In this document: positions 28,542-37,925 of the stretch, piece by piece
How the letters are laid out: the number at the start of each line of letters is the position of its first letter
How positions within the stretch are numbered: the first letter of the stretch is position 1
Source of the DNA: Ruegeria sp. AD91A
GTDB lineage: Bacteria; Pseudomonadota; Alphaproteobacteria; Rhodobacterales; Rhodobacteraceae
Reading direction: 5' to 3'
Assembly (NCBI RefSeq): GCF_003443535.1
Contig: NZ_CP031946.1
Coordinates: forward strand, 620,001 to 684,000
DNA: 64,000 bases
The notes under the pieces: generated by a model
What the model saw: only the letters and a program-made list of their open reading frames with translations
The model's database searches: none
What the model was told of the DNA's origin: nothing
Program-made: the position numbers and the translations under genes

Positions 28542-28549
28542 TGGCGGGG
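28527..28549 (-). terminator. Terminator after the 28578-29489 gene
   Basis: CCCCGCC at 28532-28538 pairs with GGCGGGG at 28543-28549 around TGAT. On the minus strand it is followed by TTTTCC. The stop codon of the DUF3445 gene lies in the loop, so the hairpin may also stop plus-strand transcripts. Confidence 0.65.
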
Positions 28550-28577
28550 CCTCCTAGGAGGGTCTTCGGTAATTCTT

Positions 28578-29489
28578 TTACATGCCCAAGGCGCCAGCTA
28601 CATCTGCTAACGCGTTACTAGCGTTCAGCGCGAAAATGGCGAAAGTGAACACAAGCACCTGTGTGTTGAGGCGGAAATCCTCGCCCCGGATCAGGTTGAC
28701 TGCGGCCATCGATACGGCAATCGGTGCCGAAACGCTGGCCAATACTCCGGTCATGCACCAGCTGCTGAGACGGAGGATGTCGCTTGGCCTGTCATCTTCC
28801 TCGGTGATGGCAGCGCCGGGTTCATTCTGGCCTGGCAGGTCGGCTTCGTCGCTTCGAAAAGCGATGCTGAGCAATTGTTCATCCGTCAGTTGAATCGGAC
28901 GCGCGGCAGGAGCAAGAGGGGCGCTGATCGCGTCATCCTGTTCCGTCTGTTTCACCCCGGCGAACTGTCCGGTCAGTGACTGAAAGATTTGCTTGCGGTC
29001 CCGCGTTGCCCTGCTTGGTGTCAGCGTGTCAAAGGCGCTCATGAAATGCTCAACGGTAAGAACCGTGTGCGGTGATAACCATTCGACCCGCCGGGTCGAA
29101 CAGATATCGACCATACGATACAGTGTAACCACCAGCATCAGTTCGGATATCTCGGCGTCATCCAAAAGTGGCGAGACTGGCGTGATCGTTAGTACCAATC
29201 TGTTTTGCGGATGCGACACGCGGGGCCTTGCCATGGTTTTCAACCCCGCGGCGCGATCCATGCGCTCGTAACGGTCTTGCTGTTCGGAGGCGCCGGTATC
29301 CAGAGTCATACGTACAAGATACTGGCTCGAGACGATGCTGGCCTCGGTTGCGCTGAGCAGGGTCTTGCGTTCGACCAGATGACCGTAGTCTTCCAGCGTC
29401 GTGGCAACGATAGATCCAAAGCGCTCTATCGCGCCGGTTGCGTCGCCGTCAAATTGCAGGCCGCCATGGTAGCTGTGCTTCCGAGCCAC
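28578..29489 (-). CDS. Hypothetical membrane protein with N-terminal soluble domain
   Basis: I do not recognise this 303-residue protein. The first 220 residues are soluble, with a conserved-looking middle (RLVLTITPVSPLLDDAEISEL) and an acidic low-complexity linker; the C-terminus has two hydrophobic segments (about residues 240-260 and 275-300) that may anchor it in the membrane. Start is a GTG at 29489 with AAGGAC upstream; no in-frame ATG is near. A terminator lies just after the stop. It looks like a lineage-specific roseobacter protein. Confidence 0.6.
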   Translation of the reverse strand: MARKHSYHGGLQFDGDATGAIERFGSIVATTLEDYGHLVERKTLLSATEASIVSSQYLVRMTLDTGASEQQDRYERMDRAAGLKTMARPRVSHPQNRLVLTITPVSPLLDDAEISELMLVVTLYRMVDICSTRRVEWLSPHTVLTVEHFMSAFDTLTPSRATRDRKQIFQSLTGQFAGVKQTEQDDAISAPLAPAARPIQLTDEQLLSIAFRSDEADLPGQNEPGAAITEEDDRPSDILRLSSWCMTGVLASVSAPIAVSMAAVNLIRGEDFRLNTQVLVFTFAIFALNASNALADVAGALGM

Positions 29490-29686
29490 TGCCCCGTCCT
29501 TTATTACGTTCTGTTAGCTAGAGGCTAGCACCTCTTCTTGGAGAGAATTGGGCGAAAAATGCAAAAAAGTGAAATTTCCCGGCGATTGGTTACGCTTTGG
29601 AAACCAAGCAACTAAAGGCTTTTGTTTGTCACTGTGGCGGAAATGTGGCGAAATCGGGCGCAGCACGTGTTGCCGGTGCGGCGGGG

Positions 29687-30475
29687 CTATTTGTCGATTC
29701 GGGCGCCCATGATTGCGATGGATTGCTGATAGACAGAGGCTGCATTCCACTGCTGCAAGACGCGATAATTTGGTTCTCCGGGTTGATAGCCGCGCCCTGG
29801 CTTCCACCCTTTCTTTCGAAGAAAATTAGCGGTTGAGGCCAGTGCATCCGTCATGTTGTAGAAATCCACGCGCCGGTCCCCGGTGGCATCGACACCATAG
29901 GTCAGGGCGTTGCCTGGCAGGAATTGTGTGTGGCCCAGCTCGCCATGTTTTGCCCCTTTTGTCGCCATCGTAATGCTGCCCATGTCGACCAGTTTCAGTG
30001 CCCCAATTGCGTGGGGAATGAAGAACTCGGATCGGCGACAATCATAGGCCAGTGTTGTGATTGCGGAAACAACCTGACTGTCGCCCATGAAATTGCCAAA
30101 GCCGGTTTCCATGCCGTGAATGGCGATCAGAACGCCGGCAGGTACACCGTATTGCCGCTCAAAGGCTGCATAGTAGTTCGGATTGGCGGCTTTGCGTTTG
30201 CGGCCCTGTGCGACAATTGTATCGGCCCCTCGAACTCGCATGAATTTGTCCAGCGAGTATTTAAAGCTCTTCTGATTGCGATCCGCAGCAATCGTCCGCG
30301 AAGCATACTGTGTCTGAGACAGCGCTTGCAGCCCCTTCTTTTTTACCCCCGCCTTGCGTGCCTGTTTGGCAAAATCTGCCTTCCAAGCCTCGAACCCTGC
30401 GCTGGTGTTCCCGCAGGGTGCGGCCAGAACCGGGGAGGTCAGGGAAAGGGCAAGAATGGTGGCTAGGCGAAACAT
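29687..30475 (-). CDS. Lytic murein transglycosylase (MltB/SLT_2 type)
   Basis: Exported enzyme of 262 residues that cleaves peptidoglycan between MurNAc and GlcNAc with 1,6-anhydro product. A signal peptide ends near VLAAP. The catalytic Glu is in IHGMETGFGNF, and the family motif GHTQFLPGNAL (Q-F-x-P) and FYNMTDALASTANFL follow. It lacks the C-terminal peptidoglycan-binding domain of larger members. Monocistronic. Confidence 0.9.
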   Translation of the reverse strand: MFRLATILALSLTSPVLAAPCGNTSAGFEAWKADFAKQARKAGVKKKGLQALSQTQYASRTIAADRNQKSFKYSLDKFMRVRGADTIVAQGRKRKAANPNYYAAFERQYGVPAGVLIAIHGMETGFGNFMGDSQVVSAITTLAYDCRRSEFFIPHAIGALKLVDMGSITMATKGAKHGELGHTQFLPGNALTYGVDATGDRRVDFYNMTDALASTANFLRKKGWKPGRGYQPGEPNYRVLQQWNAASVYQQSIAIMGARIDK

Positions 30476-30541
30476 GGGCGTAATCCGATGAAATTGAAAT
30501 CTGCGGTTAGCCTAGCGTGGGCTGCGTCTCGGGCAAAGCGG

Positions 30542-31189
30542 TTAGTAAAGGTCCAACTCGCCCTTTTCCCTTAACGTTTCGAACCATTCCTCAGGGGTGG
30601 CCTTGATGTGGGCGTGTTTCACCATCATTGCATTCATGTTTGGCAGGTTGGTCGAGTCCGGCCAGTCTTCGGGCTGCCACAGGTGCGAGCGGATCACACA
30701 TTTCGGACAGTGTGCGAATGCAGTCTCGACATGAATGAGCAGGGCAAGTTTGGGTGGGTGTTCGTCAACGGCCATACTATCCAGCAACTGGGGGGCGGTA
30801 CAAATGCGGGCTGTGCCGCGAATGCGGAGCGTCTCCATCTTGCCTGGAACAAAGAAGATTACACTGACGCGCGGGTCCTTCAGAACATTGTGGAACGTAT
30901 CCACGCGTTTGTTGCCCGGTCGATCGGGGATCGCGATCAGCGTATCGGACAGCACCTGAACAAAGCCGGGCGGGTCGCCACGGGGGGAAACATCAAGGTG
31001 CCCGTCCGGGTTGGCCGATGCGATCAGGCAAAACGGTGAGATCGCGATGAAATCGCGGCACATCTGATCGAGTGAGGACAACTCCTTGGCAACGATCTGT
31101 GGCAGCGGATGGCCAGAGATCCGTCTCAGTTCCTGTTCGGATGTCACAAGGTTTGAGAATTTCGAGAAAGGTGAAGTATTGCGAGGCAT
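30542..31189 (-). CDS. Pyridoxamine 5'-phosphate oxidase-family FMN-binding protein
   Basis: Split-barrel flavin-binding protein of 215 residues similar to the MSMEG_1061 group. The conserved stretch FCLIASANPDGHLDVSPRGD is followed by LIAIPDRPGNKRVDT and VSVIFFVPG, all typical of that group. The C-terminal part has CPKCVIRSHLWQPEDW, a Cys pair also common there. It most likely binds FMN or F420-like cofactor and acts on small molecules. Start at 31189 (MPRNTSPF). Confidence 0.85.
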   Translation of the reverse strand: MPRNTSPFSKFSNLVTSEQELRRISGHPLPQIVAKELSSLDQMCRDFIAISPFCLIASANPDGHLDVSPRGDPPGFVQVLSDTLIAIPDRPGNKRVDTFHNVLKDPRVSVIFFVPGKMETLRIRGTARICTAPQLLDSMAVDEHPPKLALLIHVETAFAHCPKCVIRSHLWQPEDWPDSTNLPNMNAMMVKHAHIKATPEEWFETLREKGELDLY

Positions 31190-31270
31190 GCTGTTGTCTC
31201 CGATCGGGAGTTTTCTCACCAGTCTGTTGGAACAAAGGCGGTGCGTCAAATCTTGTGGGCGGAAATGACA

Positions 31271-31292
31271 AGGGCGCCCAAACGGGCGCCCT
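31271..31292 (-). terminator. Terminator of glnA
   Basis: AGGGCGCCC at 31271-31279 pairs with GGGCGCCCT at 31284-31292 around AAAC. It lies directly after the glnA stop codon; the T-run on the minus strand is weak (TTGTCATTT). Confidence 0.6.
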
Positions 31293-31315
31293 GACAATTC
31301 GTTCCAGTACTCAGC

Positions 31316-32722
31316 TTAGCAGCTGTAGTACATACCGTACTCCACCGGGTGCGGCGTGTGCTCGTAGGTTTCCACCTCTTCCATCTTCAGTGCGATGTAG
31401 CCGTCGATCTGGTCTTTGGTGAACACATCGCCCTGAAGCAGGAAGTCGTGATCGGATGCCAGAGCTTCCAGAGCCTCGCGCAAGCTGCCGCAGACGGTCG
31501 GGATGTCAGCCAGTTCCTCGGCGGGCAAGTCGTACAGGTTCTTGTCCATCGCCTCGCCGGGATTGATCTTGTTCTTGATGCCGTCCAGGCCGGCCATAAG
31601 CAGGGCGGCAAACGCCAGATAGGGGTTGGCTGCCGGATCGGGGAAGCGCGCTTCGACACGTTTGGCCTTGGGGCTTTCGGTCCATGGAATACGCACACAA
31701 CCTGAACGGTTGCGTGCCGAATAGGCGCGCAGAACAGGGGCTTCAAACCCGGGGATCAAGCGCTTGTAGCTGTTGGTCGACGGGTTGGTGAAGGCGTTCA
31801 GGGTCTTGGCGTGTTTCAGGATACCGCCGATGAAGTACAGCGCCTCGTCCGACAGGTCGGCGTATTTGTCGCCAGCGAACAGCGGCTTGCCGTCTTTCCA
31901 GATCGACATGTTCACGTGCATGCCGGTGCCGTTGTCACCTGCGATCGGCTTCGGCATGAACGTGGCCGATTTGCCGTAGGCGTGCGCGACGTTGTGGATG
32001 ACGTACTTGTACTTCTGCAACTCGTCGGCCTGCTTGGTCAGGCTGTCGAAGATCAGGCCTAGCTCGTGCTGGCACGAGGCCACTTCGTGGTGGTGCTTGT
32101 CGACCTTCATGCCCAGGCGCTTCATGGTCGACAGCATTTCCGAACGCAGGTCCTGAGCTTCGTCGATGGGGTTGACCGGGAAGTAGCCGCCCTTGACGCC
32201 CGGACGGTGGCCCATGTTGCCCATCTCGTATTCGGTGTCGGTGTTCCACGACGCATCTGTTGCATCAACTTCGAAGGATACTTTGTTGATGCTGTTTGAA
32301 AAACGAACGTCATCAAACAGGAAGAATTCAGCTTCGGGGCCCATGTAGGCAACGTCACCGATACCGCTGGACTTCAGGTAGGCTTCGGCTTTCTGCGCGG
32401 TTCCGCGCGGGTCGCGGCCATAGGCTTCACCGGTGTCGGGTTCAACGATCGAGCAGTGCAGACACAGTGTCTTTTCAGCATAGAACGGGTCGATATAAGC
32501 CGATGTCGTGTCGGCGATCAGTTTCATGTCCGAGTTTTCGATCGACTTCCAGCCTGCAATGGACGAGCCGTCAAACATGAAGCCTTCTTCCAGGAAGTCT
32601 TCATCGACCAGATCGACGTCCACCGTCACGTGCTGCAGCTTGCCGCGCACGTCAGTGAACCGGATGTCGACATAGGCGACGTCTTCTTCGCGGATTGTAT
32701 TGAGAACTGCGTCTACGCTCAT
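31316..32722 (-). CDS. glnA: Glutamine synthetase type I
   Basis: Dodecameric enzyme that makes glutamine from glutamate, ammonia and ATP, the main route of ammonium assimilation at low nitrogen. The 468-residue length is typical. The N-terminal loop FDGSSIAGW, the ATP-binding region [14 protein letters not shown] and the adenylylation tyrosine in NLYDLP are clear, so activity is likely controlled by GlnE. It lies 41 bases after glnB in the same direction, the usual glnBA operon of alphaproteobacteria. Confidence 0.98.
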   Translation of the reverse strand: MSVDAVLNTIREEDVAYVDIRFTDVRGKLQHVTVDVDLVDEDFLEEGFMFDGSSIAGWKSIENSDMKLIADTTSAYIDPFYAEKTLCLHCSIVEPDTGEAYGRDPRGTAQKAEAYLKSSGIGDVAYMGPEAEFFLFDDVRFSNSINKVSFEVDATDASWNTDTEYEMGNMGHRPGVKGGYFPVNPIDEAQDLRSEMLSTMKRLGMKVDKHHHEVASCQHELGLIFDSLTKQADELQKYKYVIHNVAHAYGKSATFMPKPIAGDNGTGMHVNMSIWKDGKPLFAGDKYADLSDEALYFIGGILKHAKTLNAFTNPSTNSYKRLIPGFEAPVLRAYSARNRSGCVRIPWTESPKAKRVEARFPDPAANPYLAFAALLMAGLDGIKNKINPGEAMDKNLYDLPAEELADIPTVCGSLREALEALASDHDFLLQGDVFTKDQIDGYIALKMEEVETYEHTPHPVEYGMYYSC

Positions 32723-32763
32723 TCCCTTGGTCCTTCTGATAGATGTGTCAGTAATCTTGTGGG

Positions 32764-33108
<345 letters not shown>

Positions 33109-33273
33109 TCACCTTGAATGGTTGTCTCAGGGGCAGTGATCACGTCTAAGATCGGGCGGCAATGTGATTGCGATATCGTGCGGGTCGGAACGCTTGGAAA
33201 AACGGCTTGGCGCTAATTTTTGAGCGATATGCACAAAAAGTAATCAAAATAGAATCGAGCGAGGGGTGAAAGG

Positions 33274-34875
33274 ATGGAATTGCTGACAGCGGCACAGATG
33301 CGGACCATCGAGCAAGCCGCCATCACATCCGGTGAGGTGACCGGTCTGGAGCTGATGGAGCGGGCCGGGCAGGGTGTTGTTGACGCGATTTTCGAGGAAT
33401 GGCCGGTGTTGGACAGGCGAGGGGCCAGCCCCTCGCGCTCCCCGGGGTATTTGGGGCCAGATGAAGAGGATCCGCTGCGCGCAGTGGTGCTGTGCGGACC
33501 AGGCAACAACGGAGGTGACGGGTTTGTTGTGGCGCGGCTTTTGCTGGAGCTGGGGTGGGAGGTTGAGGTGTTTCTTTACGGGAACCCGGAAAAGCTGCCA
33601 CCGGATGCGCGGGTGAATTATGAGAGATGGGAAACAAAGAACGAAGTTCGCGTATTCGCCGTCGACCGCGCCCCGTTAGAGGATGATTTTCTTCGGTTTC
33701 CGAATGAAATTGACCTGGTGGTCGACGGGGTTTTTGGCACGGGTCTCACCCGACCATTTGCCGGTGTGTTTTCCATGTTGGCAAACGCACCGGCTAGAAC
33801 CCTGCTGCGAGATCGAGGCGTAAAGGTCGTCGCAATTGACGCGCCAAGCGGCTTGTGCGCCGACAGTGGTCGCATTCTTGGCAATGCGATAGTTGCAGAC
33901 ATGGCGGTGACGTTTCACAGCAGAAAGCTGGGGCATGTGCTGGGTGATGGTCCGGTAACCTGCGGAACGGTACGAACCAAGTCGATTGGCCTCGAAACAT
34001 GGGAGGACAGTCAGATCGTTCACATGGCCCATCCCGACAGGATGAAGCTTTTGAAAGCTTCGGTCGACCACAAATATTCGCATGGCCACGCTTTGATCCT
34101 GTCCGGAGGCTCGGGCAAAACAGGTGCTGCGCGATTGGCGGCGCGGGGGGCTTTGCGGATTGGGGCGGGTCTGGTGACGCTGGGCGTGCCGCCGTCAGCG
34201 CAGACGGAAGCGGCCAGCCAGATCACGGCCCTAATGTTGCAGCGGGTGGACGGGACCGATGATTTGTCCGAAATACTGGAGGATACGCGCCTGAATGCGC
34301 TTTGCCTGGGGCCTGCGCTAGGATTGGCGAGGGCGCAGGCACTTGTGCCTATGGCCTTGGCCGCACGGCGGGCAACCGTGTTGGATGCGGATGCTCTGTC
34401 AGCCTTTGCCGAGGATCCCGACACCCTGTTCGCGCATTTGCACGGCAAATGTGTACTCACCCCGCATGGCGGGGAATTCGCCCGGTTGTTTCCGGATGTT
34501 GCCGGGGAGATGAACGCGCACCCGACCAAGGGACCGGCGTATTCCAAGGTGGACGCAACGCGTGCTGCTGCAAAACGAGCTGGGTGCGTGGTTCTGTTCA
34601 AGGGTCCGGACACGGTGATCGCTGCGCCAGACGGACGATGCGTGGTCAACGCGGCCGTATACGAAAGAGCGGCCCCCTGGCTGGCTACCGCTGGGGCCGG
34701 CGATGTGCTTGCAGGATTCATCGCAGGTCTGCTGGCGCGAGGTTTTTCGCCGATACAGGCGGCGGAAACTGCGGCGTGGTTACATGTGGAATGCGCGCGC
34801 CAGTTCGGGCCGGGTTTGATCGCGGAAGATTTGCCGGAACAGGTGCCGGACGTTTTGAAAAAGTTGAATATCTGA
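33274..34875 (+). CDS. Bifunctional NAD(P)H-hydrate epimerase/dehydratase
   Basis: Repair enzyme for damaged NAD(P)H, with an N-terminal epimerase domain (YjeF_N) and a C-terminal ADP-dependent dehydratase domain. The epimerase motif GPGNNGGDGFVVARLL is at about residues 75-90, and the dehydratase nucleotide-binding motif ATAGAGDVLAGFIAGLL is near the end. Length is 533 residues. Residues 48-65 are foreign in character: they are encoded by a palindromic repeat (33417-33465) that also occurs at 9624-9671. The insertion keeps the frame and falls before the epimerase motif, so the enzyme may still work. Confidence 0.93.
   Translation: MELLTAAQMRTIEQAAITSGEVTGLELMERAGQGVVDAIFEEWPVLDRRGASPSRSPGYLGPDEEDPLRAVVLCGPGNNGGDGFVVARLLLELGWEVEVFLYGNPEKLPPDARVNYERWETKNEVRVFAVDRAPLEDDFLRFPNEIDLVVDGVFGTGLTRPFAGVFSMLANAPARTLLRDRGVKVVAIDAPSGLCADSGRILGNAIVADMAVTFHSRKLGHVLGDGPVTCGTVRTKSIGLETWEDSQIVHMAHPDRMKLLKASVDHKYSHGHALILSGGSGKTGAARLAARGALRIGAGLVTLGVPPSAQTEAASQITALMLQRVDGTDDLSEILEDTRLNALCLGPALGLARAQALVPMALAARRATVLDADALSAFAEDPDTLFAHLHGKCVLTPHGGEFARLFPDVAGEMNAHPTKGPAYSKVDATRAAAKRAGCVVLFKGPDTVIAAPDGRCVVNAAVYERAAPWLATAGAGDVLAGFIAGLLARGFSPIQAAETAAWLHVECARQFGPGLIAEDLPEQVPDVLKKLNI
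33417..33465 (+). repeat. Palindromic repeat inserted in the coding sequence
   Basis: GAGGGGC-CA-GCCCCTC (33419-33434) forms a 7-bp hairpin, followed by CCCCGGGGTATTT and an end GATGAAG. It is the inverted counterpart of the intergenic copy at 9624-9671. Here it is read as protein, adding about 17 residues (RGASPSRSPGYLG and neighbours) to the NAD(P)HX repair enzyme. Confidence 0.65.
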
Positions 34876-35183
34876 GTGGGTTGGGCGTGGAACGGCTCAA
34901 TTCGCGGCGAGTCGGCGGAAATTCGCCGTCAAGGTCCGCGTCAATGCAGACCGAATGTTTGCCAGACGCATAGCCGGAGGCCACAATTCATTTGCACAAT
35001 TTGCTGTAAACTTGTGGTAAGATTCGTAACTGTATGATTTATAATGTTAAATGGTCGCGTATTCGATGAGATCTGTTGCGAATTTGCAATGTTTGCGAGG
35101 GAGTGAATGCGGACCACTGGAACGCTCGCAGTTAGTAAACAATTGGACATTACCTGAACCCCGAACCTTTCATGGTGAGTGAA
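34876..35183 (+). promoter_or_regulatory. Porin leader region
   Basis: A 308-base gap with AT-rich sequence ahead of the porin gene. TATAAT at 35040-35045 is a perfect -10 element; no matching -35 at the ideal distance is clear (TTGTGG at 35012-35017 is 22 bases away). An imperfect inverted repeat GTCGGCG-N6-CGCCGTC lies near 34910-34930 just after the preceding gene. I see no further gene here. Confidence 0.35.
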
Positions 35184-36308
35184 ATGAACCTTAACATTAA
35201 ACCGATATCAGTAGCCGCTGTTCTGACTGCGACGACCGCCATCCCGGCTGTGGCGGAAATGAAGTACGAAAACAATAGCGGCGGATATGTACTGCTGTAT
35301 GGACAGCTGCACCCCGCCTTGATCTCGGTGGATGACGGACAGGATACCGAGACCCGAGTTCTCGACAACGATCTGTCGAACAGCCGTGTCGGCCTGCGTC
35401 TTGTGCAGCCATATGGAAGTAACGAGTTCCAATTTTGGTTTGAAACAGGCCTTGGCCTGCCGGGGTCGGCGTCGGCCGATCAATTCGGAACCAACGCAGA
35501 TGGTTGGAATCGTGAAGACATTCGCCACGTGGATTTTTCGCTGAAAGGTGGCTACGGCAAGTTTTCGGCAGGTCAGGGCAGCATGGTCGCTGATGGAGCC
35601 GCAGAGGTTGATCTGTCATATGTCGGAACCGCGCTGTATTCGTTTACCAACGATGAAAATGCAGGGTTCTTCTATCGCGACACGACCGGTTTTCTGAGCG
35701 GTATTACGGTTGGCGACAGCTCAAGCAACTTTGACGGCGCGCGCCGTGGACGGGTGCGGTATGATACCCCAGCCATCAACGGGTTTTCGGCCGGTTTTGC
35801 TTATGGTCAGAACATTTTGTCCAGCAGCGATGATGACGATTATTACGACGTCGGCCTGTTCTATGAAAACACCTTTGCTGGCGGTGTGGAATTCGCGGCA
35901 GCCGTTGCCTATTCGGTGCGCGAACGCGATGACAATTCGGGCGACCGCAAAGACACCATTGGTTCGGCGTCTGTTCTGCTGCCCAGCGGTTTGGGCTTTA
36001 CGGTTGCAGGCGGTACGCGCGACGATGACCAGGCCGGTGCTACGGATCCGAACTATTGGTATGGTAAGATCTCGTACGAAGGCAACTGGGTGTCCTGGGG
36101 CAAGACCGGCGTCGGCATCGACTATTATGATGGCTCGGATTTCGAGAGCAACGGCTCGGATACCAAAGCCTGGGGTATCGCGGTCGTGCAGAAGGTCGAG
36201 GCGTTCAATACGGATGTTTACCTGAAATACCGCAACCACGATTTCGATGACGGCACATCCTTTGACAACAACGAAGCATGGGTTCTGGGCGCACGCTGGA
36301 AGTTCTGA
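35184..36308 (+). CDS. Outer-membrane porin
   Basis: Trimeric beta-barrel porin of the general Gram-negative type, 374 residues. A signal peptide ends near AIPAVAEM. The mature chain is a series of alternating amphipathic strands with many Asp and Gly in turns, ends in Phe (LGARWKF) as expected for BamA recognition, and includes SRVGLRLVQPYGSNEFQFWFE typical of strand two and three. Start at 35184 is preferred (GGTGAG upstream); ATG at 35172 would add four residues. Confidence 0.88.
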   Translation: MNLNIKPISVAAVLTATTAIPAVAEMKYENNSGGYVLLYGQLHPALISVDDGQDTETRVLDNDLSNSRVGLRLVQPYGSNEFQFWFETGLGLPGSASADQFGTNADGWNREDIRHVDFSLKGGYGKFSAGQGSMVADGAAEVDLSYVGTALYSFTNDENAGFFYRDTTGFLSGITVGDSSSNFDGARRGRVRYDTPAINGFSAGFAYGQNILSSSDDDDYYDVGLFYENTFAGGVEFAAAVAYSVRERDDNSGDRKDTIGSASVLLPSGLGFTVAGGTRDDDQAGATDPNYWYGKISYEGNWVSWGKTGVGIDYYDGSDFESNGSDTKAWGIAVVQKVEAFNTDVYLKYRNHDFDDGTSFDNNEAWVLGARWKF

Positions 36309-36329
36309 TCGTCTGACTGATCCAAGCGC

Positions 36330-36361
36330 GAACGCCCTGGTTTCCGGGGCGTTCTTTTTTG
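36330..36361 (+). terminator. Terminator of the porin gene
   Basis: GAACGCCC at 36330-36337 pairs with GGGCGTTC at 36347-36354 and is followed by six T. Standard intrinsic terminator just after the porin stop codon. Confidence 0.85.
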
Positions 36362-36492
36362 CGGTTTTGGTGATCAAATACCACTGGATTCAGCCTTTGC
36401 CCCTTGCGCGTGGGCGGCTGGGCAAATAGAAGGCGTCAAATTTGCCCGGCGCGCCCTTTTTGCGCGCCCCGAATCCTATGGGGACTACCATA

Positions 36493-37824
36493 ATGCAGGT
36501 TACCGAGACGCTGAACGAAGGTCTGAAACGTGGCTACAACATCGTTGTGTCCGCAGCCGAGCTGGACGAGAAGGTCAACGAAAAGCTGACTGAAGCGCAG
36601 CCGGAAATCGAAATGAAAGGTTTCCGCAAAGGTAAAGTGCCAATGGCGCTGCTGAAAAAGCAGTTTGGCCAACGCCTTTTGGGCGAGGCGATGCAGGAAA
36701 CCATCGATGGCGCCATGAACAAGCATTTCGAAGACAGCGGTGACCGCCCCGCGCTGCAGCCCGAGGTCAAGATGACCAATGAGGACTGGAAAGAAGGCGA
36801 TGACGTTGAAGTCGCCATGTCCTATGAGGCGCTGCCAGCGATCCCGGAAGTCGACCTTAAATCGGTGAAGCTGGAAAAACTGATCGTCAAAGCTGATGAT
36901 GCGGGCGTCGAAGAAGCGCTGAACAACCTGGCCGAAACCGCTCAGGACTTCAAAGCGCGCCGCAAGGGGTCGAAGGCCAAGGACGGAGACCAGATCGTGT
37001 TCGATTTCGTCGGTAAGGTTGATGGCGAAGAATTCGAAGGTGGTTCGGCAGAAGATTACCCGTTGGTTCTGGGCTCGAACAGCTTCATCCCGGGCTTCGA
37101 AGAGCAGCTGGTTGGTGTGAAAGCCGAGGAAGTAAAAGACGTCAACGTCACGTTCCCTGAGGAATACGGTGCCGAGCATCTGGCCGGCAAAGACGCTGTT
37201 TTCACCTGCACCATCAAGGAAGTTAAAGAACCGGTTGCAGCGGAAGTGAACGACGAACTGGCTAAGAAATTTGGCGCCGAAGACCTGGAAGCCCTGAAAG
37301 GCCAGATCGCAGAACGTCTGGAAGCCGAATATGCCGGCGCGTCGCGCGCTGTGATGAAGCGTGCTCTGCTGGACGTATTGGATGAGAAAGTCTCGTTCGA
37401 TCTGCCGCCGTCGCTGGTTGAAGCCGAAGCAAAGCAGATTGCGCATCAGCTGTGGCACGAAGAAAATCCTGAAGTCGAAGGCCACGACCACGATCCGATC
37501 GAGCCCACGGACGAGCACATTAAGCTGGCCGAGCGCCGCGTGCGTCTGGGCCTGTTGTTGGCTGAACTGGGCCAGAAGGCCGAGGTTGAAGTTACTGACG
37601 CCGAGATGACACAGGCGATCATGAACCAGGCGCGCCAGTACCCGGGTCAGGAACGTCAGTTCTTTGAGTTCGTGCAGCAGAACGCGCAGATGCAACAGCA
37701 ACTGCGAGCGCCGATCTTTGAAGACAAGGTTGTCGATTACGTGTTGGAACTGGCTCAGGTCACTGACAAGGAAGTCAGCAAGGACGACCTGCAGAAAGCT
37801 GTTGAGGCACTGGAAGAGGAATAA
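36493..37824 (+). CDS. tig: Trigger factor
   Basis: Ribosome-associated chaperone and peptidyl-prolyl isomerase that meets nascent chains at the exit tunnel. The 443-residue chain starts [13 protein letters not shown], contains the ribosome-binding signature GFRKGKVP at about residue 45, an FKBP domain in the middle ([14 protein letters not shown]), and a long helical C-terminal domain rich in Glu and Gln. Start at 36493 is the conserved one; the longer frame from 36442 is not. Confidence 0.97.
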   Translation: MQVTETLNEGLKRGYNIVVSAAELDEKVNEKLTEAQPEIEMKGFRKGKVPMALLKKQFGQRLLGEAMQETIDGAMNKHFEDSGDRPALQPEVKMTNEDWKEGDDVEVAMSYEALPAIPEVDLKSVKLEKLIVKADDAGVEEALNNLAETAQDFKARRKGSKAKDGDQIVFDFVGKVDGEEFEGGSAEDYPLVLGSNSFIPGFEEQLVGVKAEEVKDVNVTFPEEYGAEHLAGKDAVFTCTIKEVKEPVAAEVNDELAKKFGAEDLEALKGQIAERLEAEYAGASRAVMKRALLDVLDEKVSFDLPPSLVEAEAKQIAHQLWHEENPEVEGHDHDPIEPTDEHIKLAERRVRLGLLLAELGQKAEVEVTDAEMTQAIMNQARQYPGQERQFFEFVQQNAQMQQQLRAPIFEDKVVDYVLELAQVTDKEVSKDDLQKAVEALEEE

Positions 37825-37856
37825 TCCTCTTCCTTCCCTTCATCAGGAGAAGGGAC

Positions 37857-37891
37857 AAAAAAACGGAGCCGCCTGAAATCAGACGGCTCCG
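37857..37891 (-). terminator. Terminator of luxI
   Basis: CGGAGCCG at 37864-37871 pairs with CGGCTCCG at 37884-37891, with further pairing inside. Seven A at 37857-37863 give a T-run on the minus strand, so this ends the leftward luxR-luxI transcripts and may also limit trigger factor read-through. Confidence 0.85.
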
Positions 37892-37925
37892 CATGGGTGG
37901 CTTTTGTATCTATGAGGTGAGGGGG

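Noticed and set aside
36436-37701. 421-codon minus-strand frame opposite trigger factor
   Set aside because: Shadow of the tig gene; the peptide is compositionally odd (Phe, Leu, Arg rich) and has no start signals.
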